64,000 bases of DNA from Varibaculum prostatecancerukia (lineage in GTDB: Bacteria > Actinomycetota > Actinomycetes > Actinomycetales > Actinomycetaceae). Made by a program: the position numbers and the translations under genes. The notes under the pieces were generated by a model. The model ran no database searches. It saw only the letters and a program-made list of their open reading frames with translations, and was not told the origin of the DNA. The DNA is taken from assembly GCF_943169825.2 (NCBI RefSeq), contig NZ_OW968402.1, forward strand, positions 1-64,000, in the 5' to 3' direction. This document shows positions 27,285 to 37,089 of this stretch, piece after piece; position 1 is the first letter of the stretch; every line of letters begins with the position of its first letter.

Positions 27285-27788
27285 CTAATCCTCTATTTCT
27301 AATAGCTCGAGAGCAGTGGCCACCACTTTGCGTTCATTGGGGTAAACCAGCACTTTGGAAACCATTTCCAGGGGCACCCAAGCGGCGGCTTCGGCTTCAT
27401 GATCGGGATCATTGTCAACGGTAATAGTGCCGCCCGTGGCCTCTAACAGGTAGTGATGTACTACTTTATGAATGCGTCGGCCTGCCCCCGCGAACCAGTA
27501 ATCAATAGAAATTAGAGGCGCAACTACTTTTCCTTTAATTCCGGTTTCTTCAAAAATTTCTCTCCGGGCGGCCTGCTGCGCGGTTTCCCCCTTCTCCAAA
27601 TGCCCCTTCGGCAGGCACCACTCAATTTCCCCATTACGGTTACGACGTGCAATTAAAGCCACGAAAGCCTGGCGGTTTTCAACTTTTAATACCAACCCGC
27701 CGGCAGATGTTTCATCAACAATTGGTAAAGACCCGGAGCGGCGCGACCCTGCGCGGCGACGGCGACGATACGAATTGCGAACGGACAT
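27285..27788 (-). CDS. NUDIX hydrolase (MutT4-like)
   Basis: Hydrolyses nucleoside diphosphate-linked compounds. The 167-residue protein starts with a very basic segment (RRRRRAGSRRSG, about 8-19) and carries a complete Nudix box at 62-84 (G62, E68, R76-E77, E80-E81, G83), including the metal-binding Glu pair. It corresponds to mycobacterial mutT4 (Rv3908) by position, divergent from the CCA-adding enzyme gene. The exact substrate cannot be read from sequence. Confidence 0.9.
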   Translation of the reverse strand: MSVRNSYRRRRRAGSRRSGSLPIVDETSAGGLVLKVENRQAFVALIARRNRNGEIEWCLPKGHLEKGETAQQAARREIFEETGIKGKVVAPLISIDYWFAGAGRRIHKVVHHYLLEATGGTITVDNDPDHEAEAAAWVPLEMVSKVLVYPNERKVVATALELLEIED

Positions 27789-27873
27789 ATCTTTAATGCT
27801 ACCTTGCGCTCATAGTAGGGGCTAACAACTTGCCACTTGGAAGAGTGGTCTAGTTTCTGGCAATCTGGAAACA

Positions 27874-29376
27874 ATGAACAAAAATCTGAAGTTAGCTACT
27901 GATCCCGCTGGCCTGCCCCCTACCCAAGTGCAGTTGCCGGAAAACGCGGCGGTCGCTCTAAAGAATATGCTGAGCGCCCTAGCACTTTTACCGGCGCAGA
28001 TTAGCGAGCTCGCTGATTTATTTACCGCTGAAGGGGAAGAGCTTTCCCTGGTAGGCGGGCCGGTACGCGATGCCATGTGCGGAAAAAAACCCCACGATTG
28101 GGATCTGGCAACTTCGGCGCGCCCAGATACAACCGAACAGATTTTGAAAAACTGGGCGGGCAACGTTTGGACCATGGGAAAAGAGTTCGGAACTATTGGC
28201 GCTCATAAATCTGGTTTAACCGTAGAAGTAACCACCTATCGCAGCGATAAATATCAAAAAGATAGCCGGAAACCGGCAGTTCAGTTTGGGGATACTTTAG
28301 AGGGCGACCTGACTCGTCGCGATTTTACGGTCAACGCGATGGCGTTGCGGCTGCCGGACTTAACCTTAGTTGACCCCCATCAGGGGATTGCTGATCTAGT
28401 TGCGGGGCAGTTGCGCACCCCGGTCTCTCCCGAACAGTCTTTTGATGATGACCCGCTGCGAATGATGCGAGCCGCCCGATTTGCCTCCCAACTAGATTTA
28501 GACGTGAGCATGCCGGTGATGGCGGCGATGGAAAATATGGCGAGCCGCATCGAGATTGTTTCCCCCGAACGGGTGCGCGCCGAACTGGAAGCGTTAATGG
28601 TAGGGAAAAATCCGCGTAAGGGCCTGGAACTGATGGTTTATACCGGGCTGGCGGCAATGGTGCTACCGGAAGTGGCGAATCTGCGCGCTACTGTCGACGA
28701 ACATGGCCGCCACAAGGATGTTTACGAACACACCCTGACCGTAGTTGACCAGGCGATTGCCTTGGAAACCGGTCCAGAGGGGGAGGTGCCACGTCCCGAT
28801 TTTATTTTGCGTTTCGCCGCCCTTATGCATGACGTGGGTAAACCTGCCACTCGCCGTTTTGAAAGTAATGGAACAGTTTCTTTCCATCATCACGAAATCG
28901 TGGGGGCAAAACTTACCCGTAAACGGATGCGCGCCCTCCACTTCGATAAACAAACCATTAAAGACGTAACCCTGCTAGTTTCCCTACACCTGCGCTTCCA
29001 CGGCTATGGAGAGCAGGCCTGGAGTGATTCGGCGGTGCGTCGCTACGTGTCCGATGCCGGAAATATGCTGACTCGTCTGCACCGCCTCACCCGCGCCGAT
29101 TGCACTACTCGGAATCGGCGCCGCGCCGCCCGCCTAGAGCACGCCTATGACGACCTGGAAAAACGAATCGCCCAGCTGGCAGAAAAAGAGGAACTTTCCC
29201 GGATTCGCCCCGAACTAGACGGGGAAGAAATTATGCAGATCCTAAAGCTAAAACCGGGTCCGCAGGTCGGTAAAGCCTATAAATATATGTTGAATTTGCG
29301 TTTAGAAGAAGGCGAAATCGGTAAAGAGGCAGCGCGCGAGCGGCTGCTTGCTTGGTGGGAAAACCAGGCCGATTGA
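27874..29376 (+). CDS. cca: CCA tRNA nucleotidyltransferase (poly(A) polymerase family)
   Basis: Adds or repairs the CCA end of tRNA from CTP and ATP. The 500-residue protein has the class II nucleotidyltransferase core with GGPVRD at 61-66 and the metal-binding DWD at 75-77, the RRDFTVNAMA motif, the neck/body helices, and an HD phosphohydrolase-like domain with MHDVGKP (HD at 319-320). This is the pcnA-type of actinobacteria (Rv3907c). It is divergent from the NUDIX gene with 85 bases between them; both fit the conserved order of the murJ locus. Confidence 0.94.
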   Translation: MNKNLKLATDPAGLPPTQVQLPENAAVALKNMLSALALLPAQISELADLFTAEGEELSLVGGPVRDAMCGKKPHDWDLATSARPDTTEQILKNWAGNVWTMGKEFGTIGAHKSGLTVEVTTYRSDKYQKDSRKPAVQFGDTLEGDLTRRDFTVNAMALRLPDLTLVDPHQGIADLVAGQLRTPVSPEQSFDDDPLRMMRAARFASQLDLDVSMPVMAAMENMASRIEIVSPERVRAELEALMVGKNPRKGLELMVYTGLAAMVLPEVANLRATVDEHGRHKDVYEHTLTVVDQAIALETGPEGEVPRPDFILRFAALMHDVGKPATRRFESNGTVSFHHHEIVGAKLTRKRMRALHFDKQTIKDVTLLVSLHLRFHGYGEQAWSDSAVRRYVSDAGNMLTRLHRLTRADCTTRNRRRAARLEHAYDDLEKRIAQLAEKEELSRIRPELDGEEIMQILKLKPGPQVGKAYKYMLNLRLEEGEIGKEAARERLLAWWENQAD

Positions 29377-29462
29377 TCAGACCCGAGAGATTACCGGTAT
29401 TAGGGAGAATTGTTATCTGCACCGGGGCGCATCTATCTGGGCGAATTCGGTAAGCTAAGGAC

Positions 29463-30212
29463 ATGAATGCCGCCGCGCCCTACCCGGGTTTCTTTATCTC
29501 CTTCGAGGGAGGGGACTATACCGGGAAATCTACCCAGGTGAAACTGTTAATGCAGGCTTTAGCGGCACGCGGGGCGGCCGCGGTTGCCACTTTTGAACCA
29601 GGCGGTACCGGCTTGGGGCAGCGATTACGCCGGGAAGTTATGCATGGCGAAGACCTCGACCCCTATACCGAGGCGCTGCTTTATGCCGCAGATCGGGCTT
29701 GGCACGCGCAGAAGGTAATCAAACCGCATCTGCTAGCGGGCGAGGTGGTAGTTTCTGACCGCTATTTAGATTCCTCCTTGGCCTATCAGGGAATAGGACG
29801 AGGCCTAGGGTTAGAAAAAATCGAAGAAATCTCTCTTTGGGCTACCGGAAATCTGCTCCCTGACCTGACTATTTTGCTTGATGGGGATCCGGAAGTGCTA
29901 GTGGCGCGGCGTACCGACAGCCCCGACCGGATGGAGGCCGCAGGCCTCGCTTTTCACCAGTCAGTGCGCAAAGCGTTCTTGCAAATCGCCGAGCGCGATA
30001 AGCAGCGGATCAAAGTTTTGGATGCCACCGCGGATGTGGAAGAAATCCATCAGCAGGTTTTATCACTGGTAAGCGCGGCTTTTGCGGCGAGGGCGAAAGT
30101 GCAGGCTGGTCAATACCGGGACGGGAGCGGGTCGCAACTGGCAGATTTAGGTACTACCGGAACCGATACCTCGGACGGCGATAGCAGGCAGGCTGGGTTG
30201 CAGCAGTTATGA
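29463..30212 (+). CDS. tmk: Thymidylate kinase
   Basis: Phosphorylates dTMP to dTDP for DNA synthesis. The 249 residues contain the P-loop EGGDYTGKST at 15-24 (typical E-G-x-D/E-G-x-G-K-[ST] with Tyr instead of Gly at position 19), the substrate motif DRYLDSSLAYQG, and the LID region VARRTDSPDRME. About 35 extra C-terminal residues rich in Gly, Ser, Asp and Gln extend beyond the usual length; they may be flexible. The ATG of holB overlaps the stop by four bases, so the two are coupled. Confidence 0.94.
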   Translation: MNAAAPYPGFFISFEGGDYTGKSTQVKLLMQALAARGAAAVATFEPGGTGLGQRLRREVMHGEDLDPYTEALLYAADRAWHAQKVIKPHLLAGEVVVSDRYLDSSLAYQGIGRGLGLEKIEEISLWATGNLLPDLTILLDGDPEVLVARRTDSPDRMEAAGLAFHQSVRKAFLQIAERDKQRIKVLDATADVEEIHQQVLSLVSAAFAARAKVQAGQYRDGSGSQLADLGTTGTDTSDGDSRQAGLQQL

Positions 30213-31393
30213 GCGTTTGGGATCAGATCGTGGGGCAAAAAGCGGCGGTAGCGGTTTTCGAGGCCGCAGCCCGGGCCGCGCGGAGCCTGCGGGAAACGGG
30301 CAGTGATGATGCTGCTTTAGCTCGACAAATGGCGCATGCCTGGTTGATTACCGGCCCTGCCGGGGCAGGACGTTCCGTAGCGGCCCTGGCTTTTGCAGCG
30401 GCTTTGCAATGCGAAGATCCGCAAACACCCGGGTGCGGACAATGCCCCGAGTGTAAGCGCGTCCTCAAAGGCACCCATCCGGACGTGAAAGTGGTGACCA
30501 CCGAACGCCTAATCATCAAGATCGAGGAAATCGCCTCCCTGGTGACTTTGGCGCAGCAGGCGCCTGCCGGGGGAAAATGGCGGGTGATTTTGATGGAGGA
30601 CGCCGATCGGATGGTGGAACGCAGCTCGAATCTGCTGCTGAAAGCGATCGAAGAACCACCCCCGCGCACCGTGTGGCTACTTTGTACCACCCAACCCGGC
30701 GACGTGTTACCTACTATTCGTTCTAGGTGTCGCCACCTCAGCTTAGTTACTCCCAGTGTGGAGGAAGTGGCGCAGTTACTGATTGAACGGGAGGGGATCG
30801 CTCCCGAAACTGCTCGCCAGGCGGCTGCTCTGTCCCAATCCCATATTGGGGTGGCGAAATCTTTAGCTCGCGATCCGGCGGAACTGGACCGCCGCCGCAA
30901 GATCTTACTTGCTGCCACTACTACCTCCAGTGTGGGTGAGGCCGCGATGCTGGCGCAACAACTGGTGGAGGCGGCGAAAACCGATGCTAGCGAACGGGCG
31001 GCACAAAAGGATCAAGAGGAGCTGACAAGGCTGCGACGCTCTCTGGGATATGACCAGGAAGGAGCCCGATTACCGGCAGCTTTAAAAGCCCAGGAAACTG
31101 CCTTAAAAGCAGATCAAAAACGGCGCGCTACTCGCTATCTGCGCGACAGTCTTGACCGGGTGCTACTCAATCTTTTGGGTTTTTATCGCGATGTTTATCT
31201 TTTGCAATCGGGCGCTACGGTTCCGGTAATTAACGTTGATTTAGAGGAAACCCTGGGCAAGTTGGCGCAAGGATCTTCTGCTGCCCGCACATTGGCGCGC
31301 ATCGATGCGATTCGGACAGCCAGGAAGCGCCTGGGAGCAAACGTGACCCCGTTGCTTACTATGGAAGCAATGATGATGGATTTGAGGCTCTAA
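30209..31393 (+). CDS. holB: DNA polymerase III subunit delta'
   Basis: Clamp-loader subunit that helps open the sliding clamp. The 394-residue protein starts SVWDQIVGQKAAVAVF and has the AAA+ fold with GPAGAGRS at 49-56 (Arg at the usual P-loop Lys, a common change in delta', which need not hydrolyse ATP), a zinc knuckle of Cys68, Cys76, Cys79 and Cys82, the SRC motif (TIRSRCRHL), and a helical C-terminal domain. The four-base overlap with tmk and the same pairing in other bacteria support the call. Confidence 0.94.
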   Translation: MSVWDQIVGQKAAVAVFEAAARAARSLRETGSDDAALARQMAHAWLITGPAGAGRSVAALAFAAALQCEDPQTPGCGQCPECKRVLKGTHPDVKVVTTERLIIKIEEIASLVTLAQQAPAGGKWRVILMEDADRMVERSSNLLLKAIEEPPPRTVWLLCTTQPGDVLPTIRSRCRHLSLVTPSVEEVAQLLIEREGIAPETARQAAALSQSHIGVAKSLARDPAELDRRRKILLAATTTSSVGEAAMLAQQLVEAAKTDASERAAQKDQEELTRLRRSLGYDQEGARLPAALKAQETALKADQKRRATRYLRDSLDRVLLNLLGFYRDVYLLQSGATVPVINVDLEETLGKLAQGSSAARTLARIDAIRTARKRLGANVTPLLTMEAMMMDLRL

Positions 31394-31396
31394 TCT

Positions 31397-32962
31397 ATGG
31401 TTAAACGAAAGCTATTCGCGCTGCTAGCAACGGTCTTTGCGCTTTGCCTGACGCTATCTGCGTGTAGTGTCGGGGTTAAATCTGAGGTTAAAGTAGATCC
31501 TTCCGCTTCCTCAAAAACCAATTCTTTAGAAGGGGAGGACGCTGCCATTCCCGCGGGACTGGAAAGCTATTATCAGCAGAAAATTTCTTGGGCACCCTGC
31601 GCGGAAAATGACCTCAAAGATTATCAATGCGGGCAGGTAAAAGTTCCTTTAGATTACACCGACACTAAGAAGGAAGATATTGAGTTGGCGCTGGCACGCA
31701 GCCGAGCTACCGGGAAAAAATTGGGGAGCTTGCTGATTAACCCTGGCGGACCTGGTGGATCGGGCGTTGACCTGCTAGGAAACTCTGCTGATATGTTTTC
31801 TCCGGAGGTGTTTTCTGGCTTCGATGTAGTGGGCTTTGATCCCCGGGGAGTTTCTCGCTCGCATCCTTTGGAATGCACTACGGATGCCCAAAAGGATGAA
31901 TCTTTAGCCGAGAGCCTGGATCTTGGTACTGAAGCTGGTCGGGAACGTTCGGTTGCGGATATGAAAGAGTTTGCTCAGCGGTGCCGGGAAAAAAGCGGGG
32001 ACTTGGCACGGTATGTAGATACGGTTTCGGCGGCGCGAGATTTAGATATTTTGCGGGCGGTCCTTGGGGATAAGAAACTTTCCTACCTGGGATATTCCTA
32101 TGGATCCTTCCTGGGAATAACCTATGCGCAGCTATTCCCGAAGAATGTGGGGCGCCTGGTGTTGGATGGGATTTTGGACGGATCCTATTCTTTTGGGCAG
32201 GTGTCTTTGGCACAGGCTCAAGGTTTTGAAGAGGCATTCGGCAACTTTGCTTCCTGGTGCGCGCGGGAAGGAAAGAACTGCCCTTGGGACACTAAAGAAG
32301 CTGGTCTAAAGCGTTTGAAAGAATTTTTTAAAGCCGCCGATGCCTCCCCAATCCCTACCAAAGATTCTGCCCGCCCCCTAAATGGTGCCTTAGCGTTTGG
32401 AGCGGCGATCGGGATGCTCTATTACGAAACTCTCTACCCCTCACTGCTAGAGGGACTACAAGCAGCGTTTAAGGGCGACGGCGCGCCCCTGTTAAAGGTT
32501 TCGGATTTATTTAATGAACGCGGGGCTGATGGGAAATTTAAAGATAATTCCCAGGACGCTTTCATAGCGATTAACGGCGCTGACTATCCGGTGCAAGGAG
32601 ACAAAAAAGAGTGGGATCAACGCGGGAAGAAGATTTTGCGCGACTTCCCGATCATGGGTTCTTCGATGGCTTATGGAGAGTATGCATTGGCGGCGTGGCC
32701 GTGGCCAGCTACCGCGAAACGAGAAAAAGTAAAGATTGAGGGGGTACAGCCCATTTTGTTAGTGGGTAATACTGGGGATCCGGCGACTCCCTATGCGATG
32801 GCGCAATCCGTGCATAAGCAAATCCCTAACTCCCGGCTATTGACTTGGAAATCCTATTCCCATACCGCCTACGGTTTAGGATCTGACTGCGTGCAAGAAA
32901 CCGTAGATAAATACCTGTTGGGCGGGATTCTTCCAGATAGTGACGTTACCTGTAATGATTAA
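31397..32962 (+). CDS. Secreted lipoprotein alpha/beta-hydrolase, TAP-like peptidase
   Basis: A tripeptidyl-aminopeptidase-type hydrolase on the outer membrane face. The 521-residue protein has a lipoprotein signal with lipobox LSAC (Cys23), the oxyanion motif NPGGPGGSG, the nucleophile elbow GYSYG (Ser234), Asp461 in GNTGDPATP and His489 in SYSHTAYG, followed by the TAP C-terminal domain. This triad is complete. It starts three bases after holB in the same direction, so it may be co-transcribed although functionally unrelated. Substrate (peptides or esters) cannot be determined; related actinobacterial proteins cleave short peptides. Confidence 0.9.
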   Translation: MVKRKLFALLATVFALCLTLSACSVGVKSEVKVDPSASSKTNSLEGEDAAIPAGLESYYQQKISWAPCAENDLKDYQCGQVKVPLDYTDTKKEDIELALARSRATGKKLGSLLINPGGPGGSGVDLLGNSADMFSPEVFSGFDVVGFDPRGVSRSHPLECTTDAQKDESLAESLDLGTEAGRERSVADMKEFAQRCREKSGDLARYVDTVSAARDLDILRAVLGDKKLSYLGYSYGSFLGITYAQLFPKNVGRLVLDGILDGSYSFGQVSLAQAQGFEEAFGNFASWCAREGKNCPWDTKEAGLKRLKEFFKAADASPIPTKDSARPLNGALAFGAAIGMLYYETLYPSLLEGLQAAFKGDGAPLLKVSDLFNERGADGKFKDNSQDAFIAINGADYPVQGDKKEWDQRGKKILRDFPIMGSSMAYGEYALAAWPWPATAKREKVKIEGVQPILLVGNTGDPATPYAMAQSVHKQIPNSRLLTWKSYSHTAYGLGSDCVQETVDKYLLGGILPDSDVTCND

Positions 32963-32980
32963 GGGCGGAGATTTTAGAGG

Positions 32981-33499
32981 ATGAGCAGGGAAAATCCAGG
33001 GGCGAGGCACCCGGCAGCTCTGCTTATAGCCGATGGCGTCGCCATTTTTGTCGGGGGCATGGCGGGAACTTTGGCGCGCTGGGGTTTAGACACCTGGACG
33101 CTGGCGATTTCTAATAACTATTTCACCTGGTCGGCGCTAACTTTCGGGGTAATCCTAGCGAACCTGGTGGGGGCATTCTTGCTGGGGTATTTCAAAACCC
33201 GTGCTAATCGTAAAGGAACCCGTCTCCACCGCCTGGGCACGCGAGTAAAACTGGGAATCACTACCGGGTTTTTAGGTGCCTTCACTACTTTTTCGGCTTT
33301 TGGAATCGCTGCTATTAGCGGGGGAAAAACCCCGTTGACCAGTGATTTTTGGGCATTAAACGGAAAGTTCTACGTCGCGGCTGCTTTGGCTTTAATCCTG
33401 CTGGTAGTGGGAGTAGTCTTCGCGGGGCTGGGGTATCGCCTAGCAACTAGGGACACCCCGGGAGGGCGTGCTAAAAGCGGGCGCGGGCAGGCAAGATGA
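32981..33499 (+). CDS. crcB: Fluoride channel, CrcB/Fluc type, first copy
   Basis: Exports fluoride from the cytoplasm as part of a dual-topology dimer. The 172-residue protein has four membrane segments and the signature GTLARWGLD and TTFSAFGIA (about 106-114), with a polar first loop and a basic C-terminus longer than usual. It overlaps the next crcB copy by four bases. Two unequal genes in tandem suggest a heterodimer, the pattern seen in other Gram-positives. Confidence 0.9.
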   Translation: MSRENPGARHPAALLIADGVAIFVGGMAGTLARWGLDTWTLAISNNYFTWSALTFGVILANLVGAFLLGYFKTRANRKGTRLHRLGTRVKLGITTGFLGAFTTFSAFGIAAISGGKTPLTSDFWALNGKFYVAAALALILLVVGVVFAGLGYRLATRDTPGGRAKSGRGQAR

Positions 33500-33888
33500 T
33501 GGGCGGAATCGGTTTTGCGCTGGCGTTAGGGGCGAGCGGAGGAGTGGGCGCGCTTTGCCGCTGGGGGTTGGATGTGACCTGGTTAAAGATAGAAAAACGG
33601 CATCCTGCCGGGGGAATCGCCTTGGTAAATGTGCTGGCCTGCCTGCTGGGGGGACTGCTAGTTGCCGCCGTACTCAGCGGAAATCTGGAGGCTAATAGTC
33701 GTGTATTCACCCTTTTAGCGACCGGTTTTCTCGGTGGATTTTCTACTTTCTCCACTTTCGTTCTCGATATTTTTTCGGTCACCGAACGTGGAAACTGGCG
33801 TCGCGCCTGGGGAGCGCTATTTTTGGTGTGGGCACTCTCGCTACTCGCGGCGGCAACAGGACTAGCTTTAGGAGTCTGGCTTTTCTAA
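33496..33888 (+). CDS. crcB: Fluoride channel, CrcB/Fluc type, second copy
   Basis: Second channel subunit, 130 residues and four membrane segments, with GALCRWGLD near the start and GGFSTFSTFVLD (about 77-88), the conserved pore region with Phe and Ser/Thr. The stop-start overlap ATGA with the first copy shows translational coupling. It is closer to the usual family length than the first copy. No fluoride riboswitch was found in front of the pair. Confidence 0.92.
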   Translation: MMGGIGFALALGASGGVGALCRWGLDVTWLKIEKRHPAGGIALVNVLACLLGGLLVAAVLSGNLEANSRVFTLLATGFLGGFSTFSTFVLDIFSVTERGNWRRAWGALFLVWALSLLAAATGLALGVWLF

Positions 33889-34009
33889 CTTTTAAGGATG
33901 CCCAGCGATTTTTCCTGGCTGCGATCCCGGGTTTTATGTGACATCCGCCGGAATCTCGGCAGGTGATTTTTAGATTTGCCGAGGGTCTGCCTACAATATT
34001 GGAGTTACG

Positions 34010-34084
<75 letters not shown>

Positions 34085-34098
34085 GAGCGAGACCGAGA

Positions 34099-34128
34099 GG
34101 GAAAGAAACGTCAGTTTCTTTCCCTTTT
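34099..34128 (+). terminator. Intrinsic terminator of tRNA-Pro, repeat copy 1
   Basis: GGGAAAGAAAC (34099-34109) and GTTTCTTTCCC (34114-34124) form a perfect 11-bp stem with a GTCA loop, followed by TTTT. It lies 15 bases past the tRNA end. Confidence 0.9.
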
Positions 34129-34189
34129 GTGTTGAGCGAGGAAGGGGCCGTAGGCGACCAGCCGAATACCCCGACGAGCGAGACCGAGA

Positions 34190-34219
34190 GGGAAAGAAAC
34201 GTCAGTTTCTTTCCCTTTT
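34190..34219 (+). terminator. Same terminator hairpin, repeat copy 2
   Basis: Exact copy of the previous hairpin shifted by 91 bases (stem arms 34190-34200 and 34205-34215, then TTTT). A decayed third copy, with G-T pairs and one bulge, lies at about 34281-34309. Confidence 0.85.
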
Positions 34220-34458
34220 GTGTTGAGCGAGGAAGGGGCCGTAGGCGACCAGCCGAATACCCCGACGAGCGAGACCGAAAGGGAGAGGGCGTTAGTTTTT
34301 CTCCCTTTTAGTGTGAGTGAGGATGGGGTCGTAGGCGTCCTAGTATTTTGATACCGGCTAATCATCAGAATCTAGAACCTGGTATTTTAGCCTAGAGATA
34401 CATTAGACGTCACCTGTGATAGTGGCGGGCAGAGACAATACAGGACGGACGGTTTCCT

Positions 34459-36528
34459 ATGAGCGAATCTTTAGGCGAAACCCCAACTAAACAGGCAGCG
34501 GTAATACCGGACGATATCCAGGAAAGCGCGAAAGTAAACTTCCCGGTTTTCCTAGGATCATCAATCGGTATCTTAGCCATCGCGCTTTGGGCGCTGGTAT
34601 CTCCCACTAGCGCCGCCGATGTGCTGGGGGTGGCGGTCGCGGCCATCTCTAAATGGTTCGGTTGGTTCTACATCGTGCTAGCCGCCATCATTCTAGTTTT
34701 CGTGTTTTTCCTGGGGTTCTCTCGCTACGGGGAAACCCGCCTGGGACCGCCTAACTCTCGTCCCGAGTTTTCCACTTTCACCTGGGCGTCGATGCTATTT
34801 GCCGCCGGTATCGGCACCGATATCCTATTTTTCTCGGTAGCCGGCCCGGTTAGCCAATATATGCAGCCTCCCGTGGGGAAAGGGGAGACTATCCAGGCCG
34901 CCAGGGAAGCCACGGTCTGGACACTTTTCCACTACGGCATCACCGGATGGGGAATGTATGCCCTAATGGGGATGGCGTTGGGATATTTCGCCTATCGCCG
35001 TAAGAAACCGCTCTCGGTACGCTCCGCCCTCCACCCGATTTTCGGTGAAAAACTTGACGGTCCGCTGGGGCATACCATTGATGGAGCCGCCATCCTGGGT
35101 ACCATCTTTGGGGTGGCGACCACCCTAGGAATCGGGGTGGTGCAACTCAATGTTGGTTTGCAAATCCTCTTCGGAATCGACCAAGGAATCCCTGCACAGG
35201 TAGGGCTGGTGATCCTAGCGGTAGCCATGGCTACCGCCTCGGCCACTACCGGAATCCATAAAGGAATCCGTTTTCTCAGCCAACTCAACGTAGTACTAGC
35301 ATTATTCCTGGCAGGCTCGGTTTTCATCACCGGCAGAACAGATTTTCTGCTCAACGCCATCGTGATGAACATCGGGGATTTTGTCTGGTCGTTCCCGCGT
35401 CGCGCCCTCGAAACTTTTGCTTATTCTGACGTAAGCGCCTGGATGTCGGCTTGGACGCTGTTCTTCTGGGCGTGGTGGGTAGCTTGGGCATCCTTTGTGG
35501 GAATGTTCCTGGCGCGGATTTCCAGAGGGCGCACCCTGCGGGAATTCGTAGTCGGAACCATGCTGATTCCCTTCTCCTACGTCCTTATGTGGGTAGCTAT
35601 TTTCGGTAACGCCGCCATTGACCTGATTCGTAGCGGAGATAAAGCCTTTGCTGATGCCACCCTAAAAGCTCCGGAAATGGGCTTTTACTTGCTGTTGCAG
35701 CAGTGTCCGGCAGCGGTTTTCATTATGGGTTTAGCCACTTTCGTGGGGTTGCTTTTTTATGTAACCTCCGCGGACTCGGGTGCCCTCATCATGGCGAACC
35801 TGTCCTCATTCTTACCGACAGTGCGCTCCGATGCCCCCGGCTGGCTACGAATTTTTTGGGCGGCGGTAACCGGGCTGTTAACTATCGGAATGCTGGTGGT
35901 AGGGGGTATCCCGGCGCTACAAAACGCCACTATCATCATGGGATTGCCGTTCTCACTGGTGATGATCCTAGTGATGATTGGACTGGCCAGAGCCCTAAAA
36001 CAGGATCGGCGTGCCCGGCAGTTGCGGGCCCACTCTGCCCGCAATATTTTGGCGGGAACTGGTTCTATCGCCGGCCGGTTAGAGGCTAATTGGCGTGACC
36101 GAATCACACGAACTTTCGGGCAGGTAACCCCCCTAGAAGCCCATGCCTACCTGGATAAAGTGGCAGAGCCGGCTCTGCGTGACTTTGCCGCAGAACTTAA
36201 CAAACAGGGGATTCCCGCTGAGGTTGTTCGCTCAGATGATGATCCTCTCGAACAAATCGACACCCAAACCCGTATCTATGATCGTCTAAAACTTACGGCA
36301 TTTACCGGGCGTGACCAGTTTGTTTATCGGATTTTAGCGGTAGATACCGCGAATACTATTTTTGCAGGTTCTGCCCCCAGTACTCCTCGTTCTACCCGTC
36401 TGGAAGTGCATCTGCCTGATAATGATCAAGATTATGACGTGATGGGTTATTCTCGCAGCGCGATTATCCATGATGCCTTCGATCATTTTGACCGCTACCA
36501 GGATTATTGGCGAATTAACGACGTCTAA
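34459..36528 (+). CDS. BCCT family betaine/carnitine/choline transporter
   Basis: Imports quaternary ammonium compounds such as glycine betaine with sodium, typically for osmotic protection. The 689 residues give 12 membrane segments from about 30 to 515, with the SFVGMFLARISRGRTLREFV segment and the Trp-rich WTLFFWAWWVAW region that forms the substrate cage. A cytoplasmic C-terminal domain of about 170 residues, longer than in simple carriers, may sense osmotic state as in BetP. It stands alone, downstream of the tRNA-Pro repeat array; ligand is not determined. Confidence 0.9.
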   Translation: MSESLGETPTKQAAVIPDDIQESAKVNFPVFLGSSIGILAIALWALVSPTSAADVLGVAVAAISKWFGWFYIVLAAIILVFVFFLGFSRYGETRLGPPNSRPEFSTFTWASMLFAAGIGTDILFFSVAGPVSQYMQPPVGKGETIQAAREATVWTLFHYGITGWGMYALMGMALGYFAYRRKKPLSVRSALHPIFGEKLDGPLGHTIDGAAILGTIFGVATTLGIGVVQLNVGLQILFGIDQGIPAQVGLVILAVAMATASATTGIHKGIRFLSQLNVVLALFLAGSVFITGRTDFLLNAIVMNIGDFVWSFPRRALETFAYSDVSAWMSAWTLFFWAWWVAWASFVGMFLARISRGRTLREFVVGTMLIPFSYVLMWVAIFGNAAIDLIRSGDKAFADATLKAPEMGFYLLLQQCPAAVFIMGLATFVGLLFYVTSADSGALIMANLSSFLPTVRSDAPGWLRIFWAAVTGLLTIGMLVVGGIPALQNATIIMGLPFSLVMILVMIGLARALKQDRRARQLRAHSARNILAGTGSIAGRLEANWRDRITRTFGQVTPLEAHAYLDKVAEPALRDFAAELNKQGIPAEVVRSDDDPLEQIDTQTRIYDRLKLTAFTGRDQFVYRILAVDTANTIFAGSAPSTPRSTRLEVHLPDNDQDYDVMGYSRSAIIHDAFDHFDRYQDYWRINDV

Positions 36529-36720
36529 ATAGGGGCGGGAACCCCATAAATCTGCCTAAGTATTCCCTATTGCCTAGAAGAGTTTTCCGGTAAGCTGCAA
36601 GTAGAGACAAGGTTTTGAGGCATCAATTGGGGCTTTGGCTACTGTTGGCGCTTTCGGATCCGGCAATCCGTTAACTACTTTTGACGTTGACTGCCGTCAG
36701 GATTTTAGGGAGGAAAATAG

Positions 36721-37089
36721 ATGACTATTCCGGTACCGTTTCACAGATTGGCGGAGGCTATTGCCTGTTTCAACTCGGCTTCCTTGATTACTTTGCCCTA
36801 CGGGGCGCACGTAAAAGTCCATACCGTGGATCCCCTATTAGAGGACGGGAGGCTAGTAATTAAGAACGCGAAGGATTCGGCACTGCGTAACGGAGCCGCC
36901 AACCCGAATGTTACTTTGATTTGGCAAAGTCCCTATCCCCATGGCTGGAGCCTAATAGTTGACGGTCAGGCCTGGGCAAACGGGCCCGATTTAATGATCG
37001 AGTACGAAACCGGAATCCTTACTCGCCCCGGCTACCACAACGACGGTCCCCAGTGGGTTTGGCAAGATGGGGAGCGCCCCGCCCAGTAG
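36721..37089 (+). CDS. Small pyridoxamine-5'-phosphate-oxidase-like split-barrel protein
   Basis: The 122-residue protein resembles actinobacterial flavin split-barrel proteins: an N-terminal helix, LITLPYGAHVKVHTVDPLLEDGRLVIK strands, a variable NAANPNVTLIWQSP motif and YPHGWSLIVDGQAW. Related proteins bind FMN or other flavins, but binding here is not shown. The ATG is preceded by GGAGG at eight bases. It is convergent with copA with no spacing at all: its stop and the copA stop are adjacent. Confidence 0.7.
   Translation: MTIPVPFHRLAEAIACFNSASLITLPYGAHVKVHTVDPLLEDGRLVIKNAKDSALRNGAANPNVTLIWQSPYPHGWSLIVDGQAWANGPDLMIEYETGILTRPGYHNDGPQWVWQDGERPAQ

Noticed and set aside
30209-31393. Defective clamp-loader ATPase because of the P-loop Arg
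   Set aside because: Delta' subunits commonly have a changed P-loop and do not need to hydrolyse ATP.
32940-32980. Fluoride riboswitch before the crcB pair
   Set aside because: Only 18 bases separate the preceding gene from crcB; no room for the motif and none seen further upstream.
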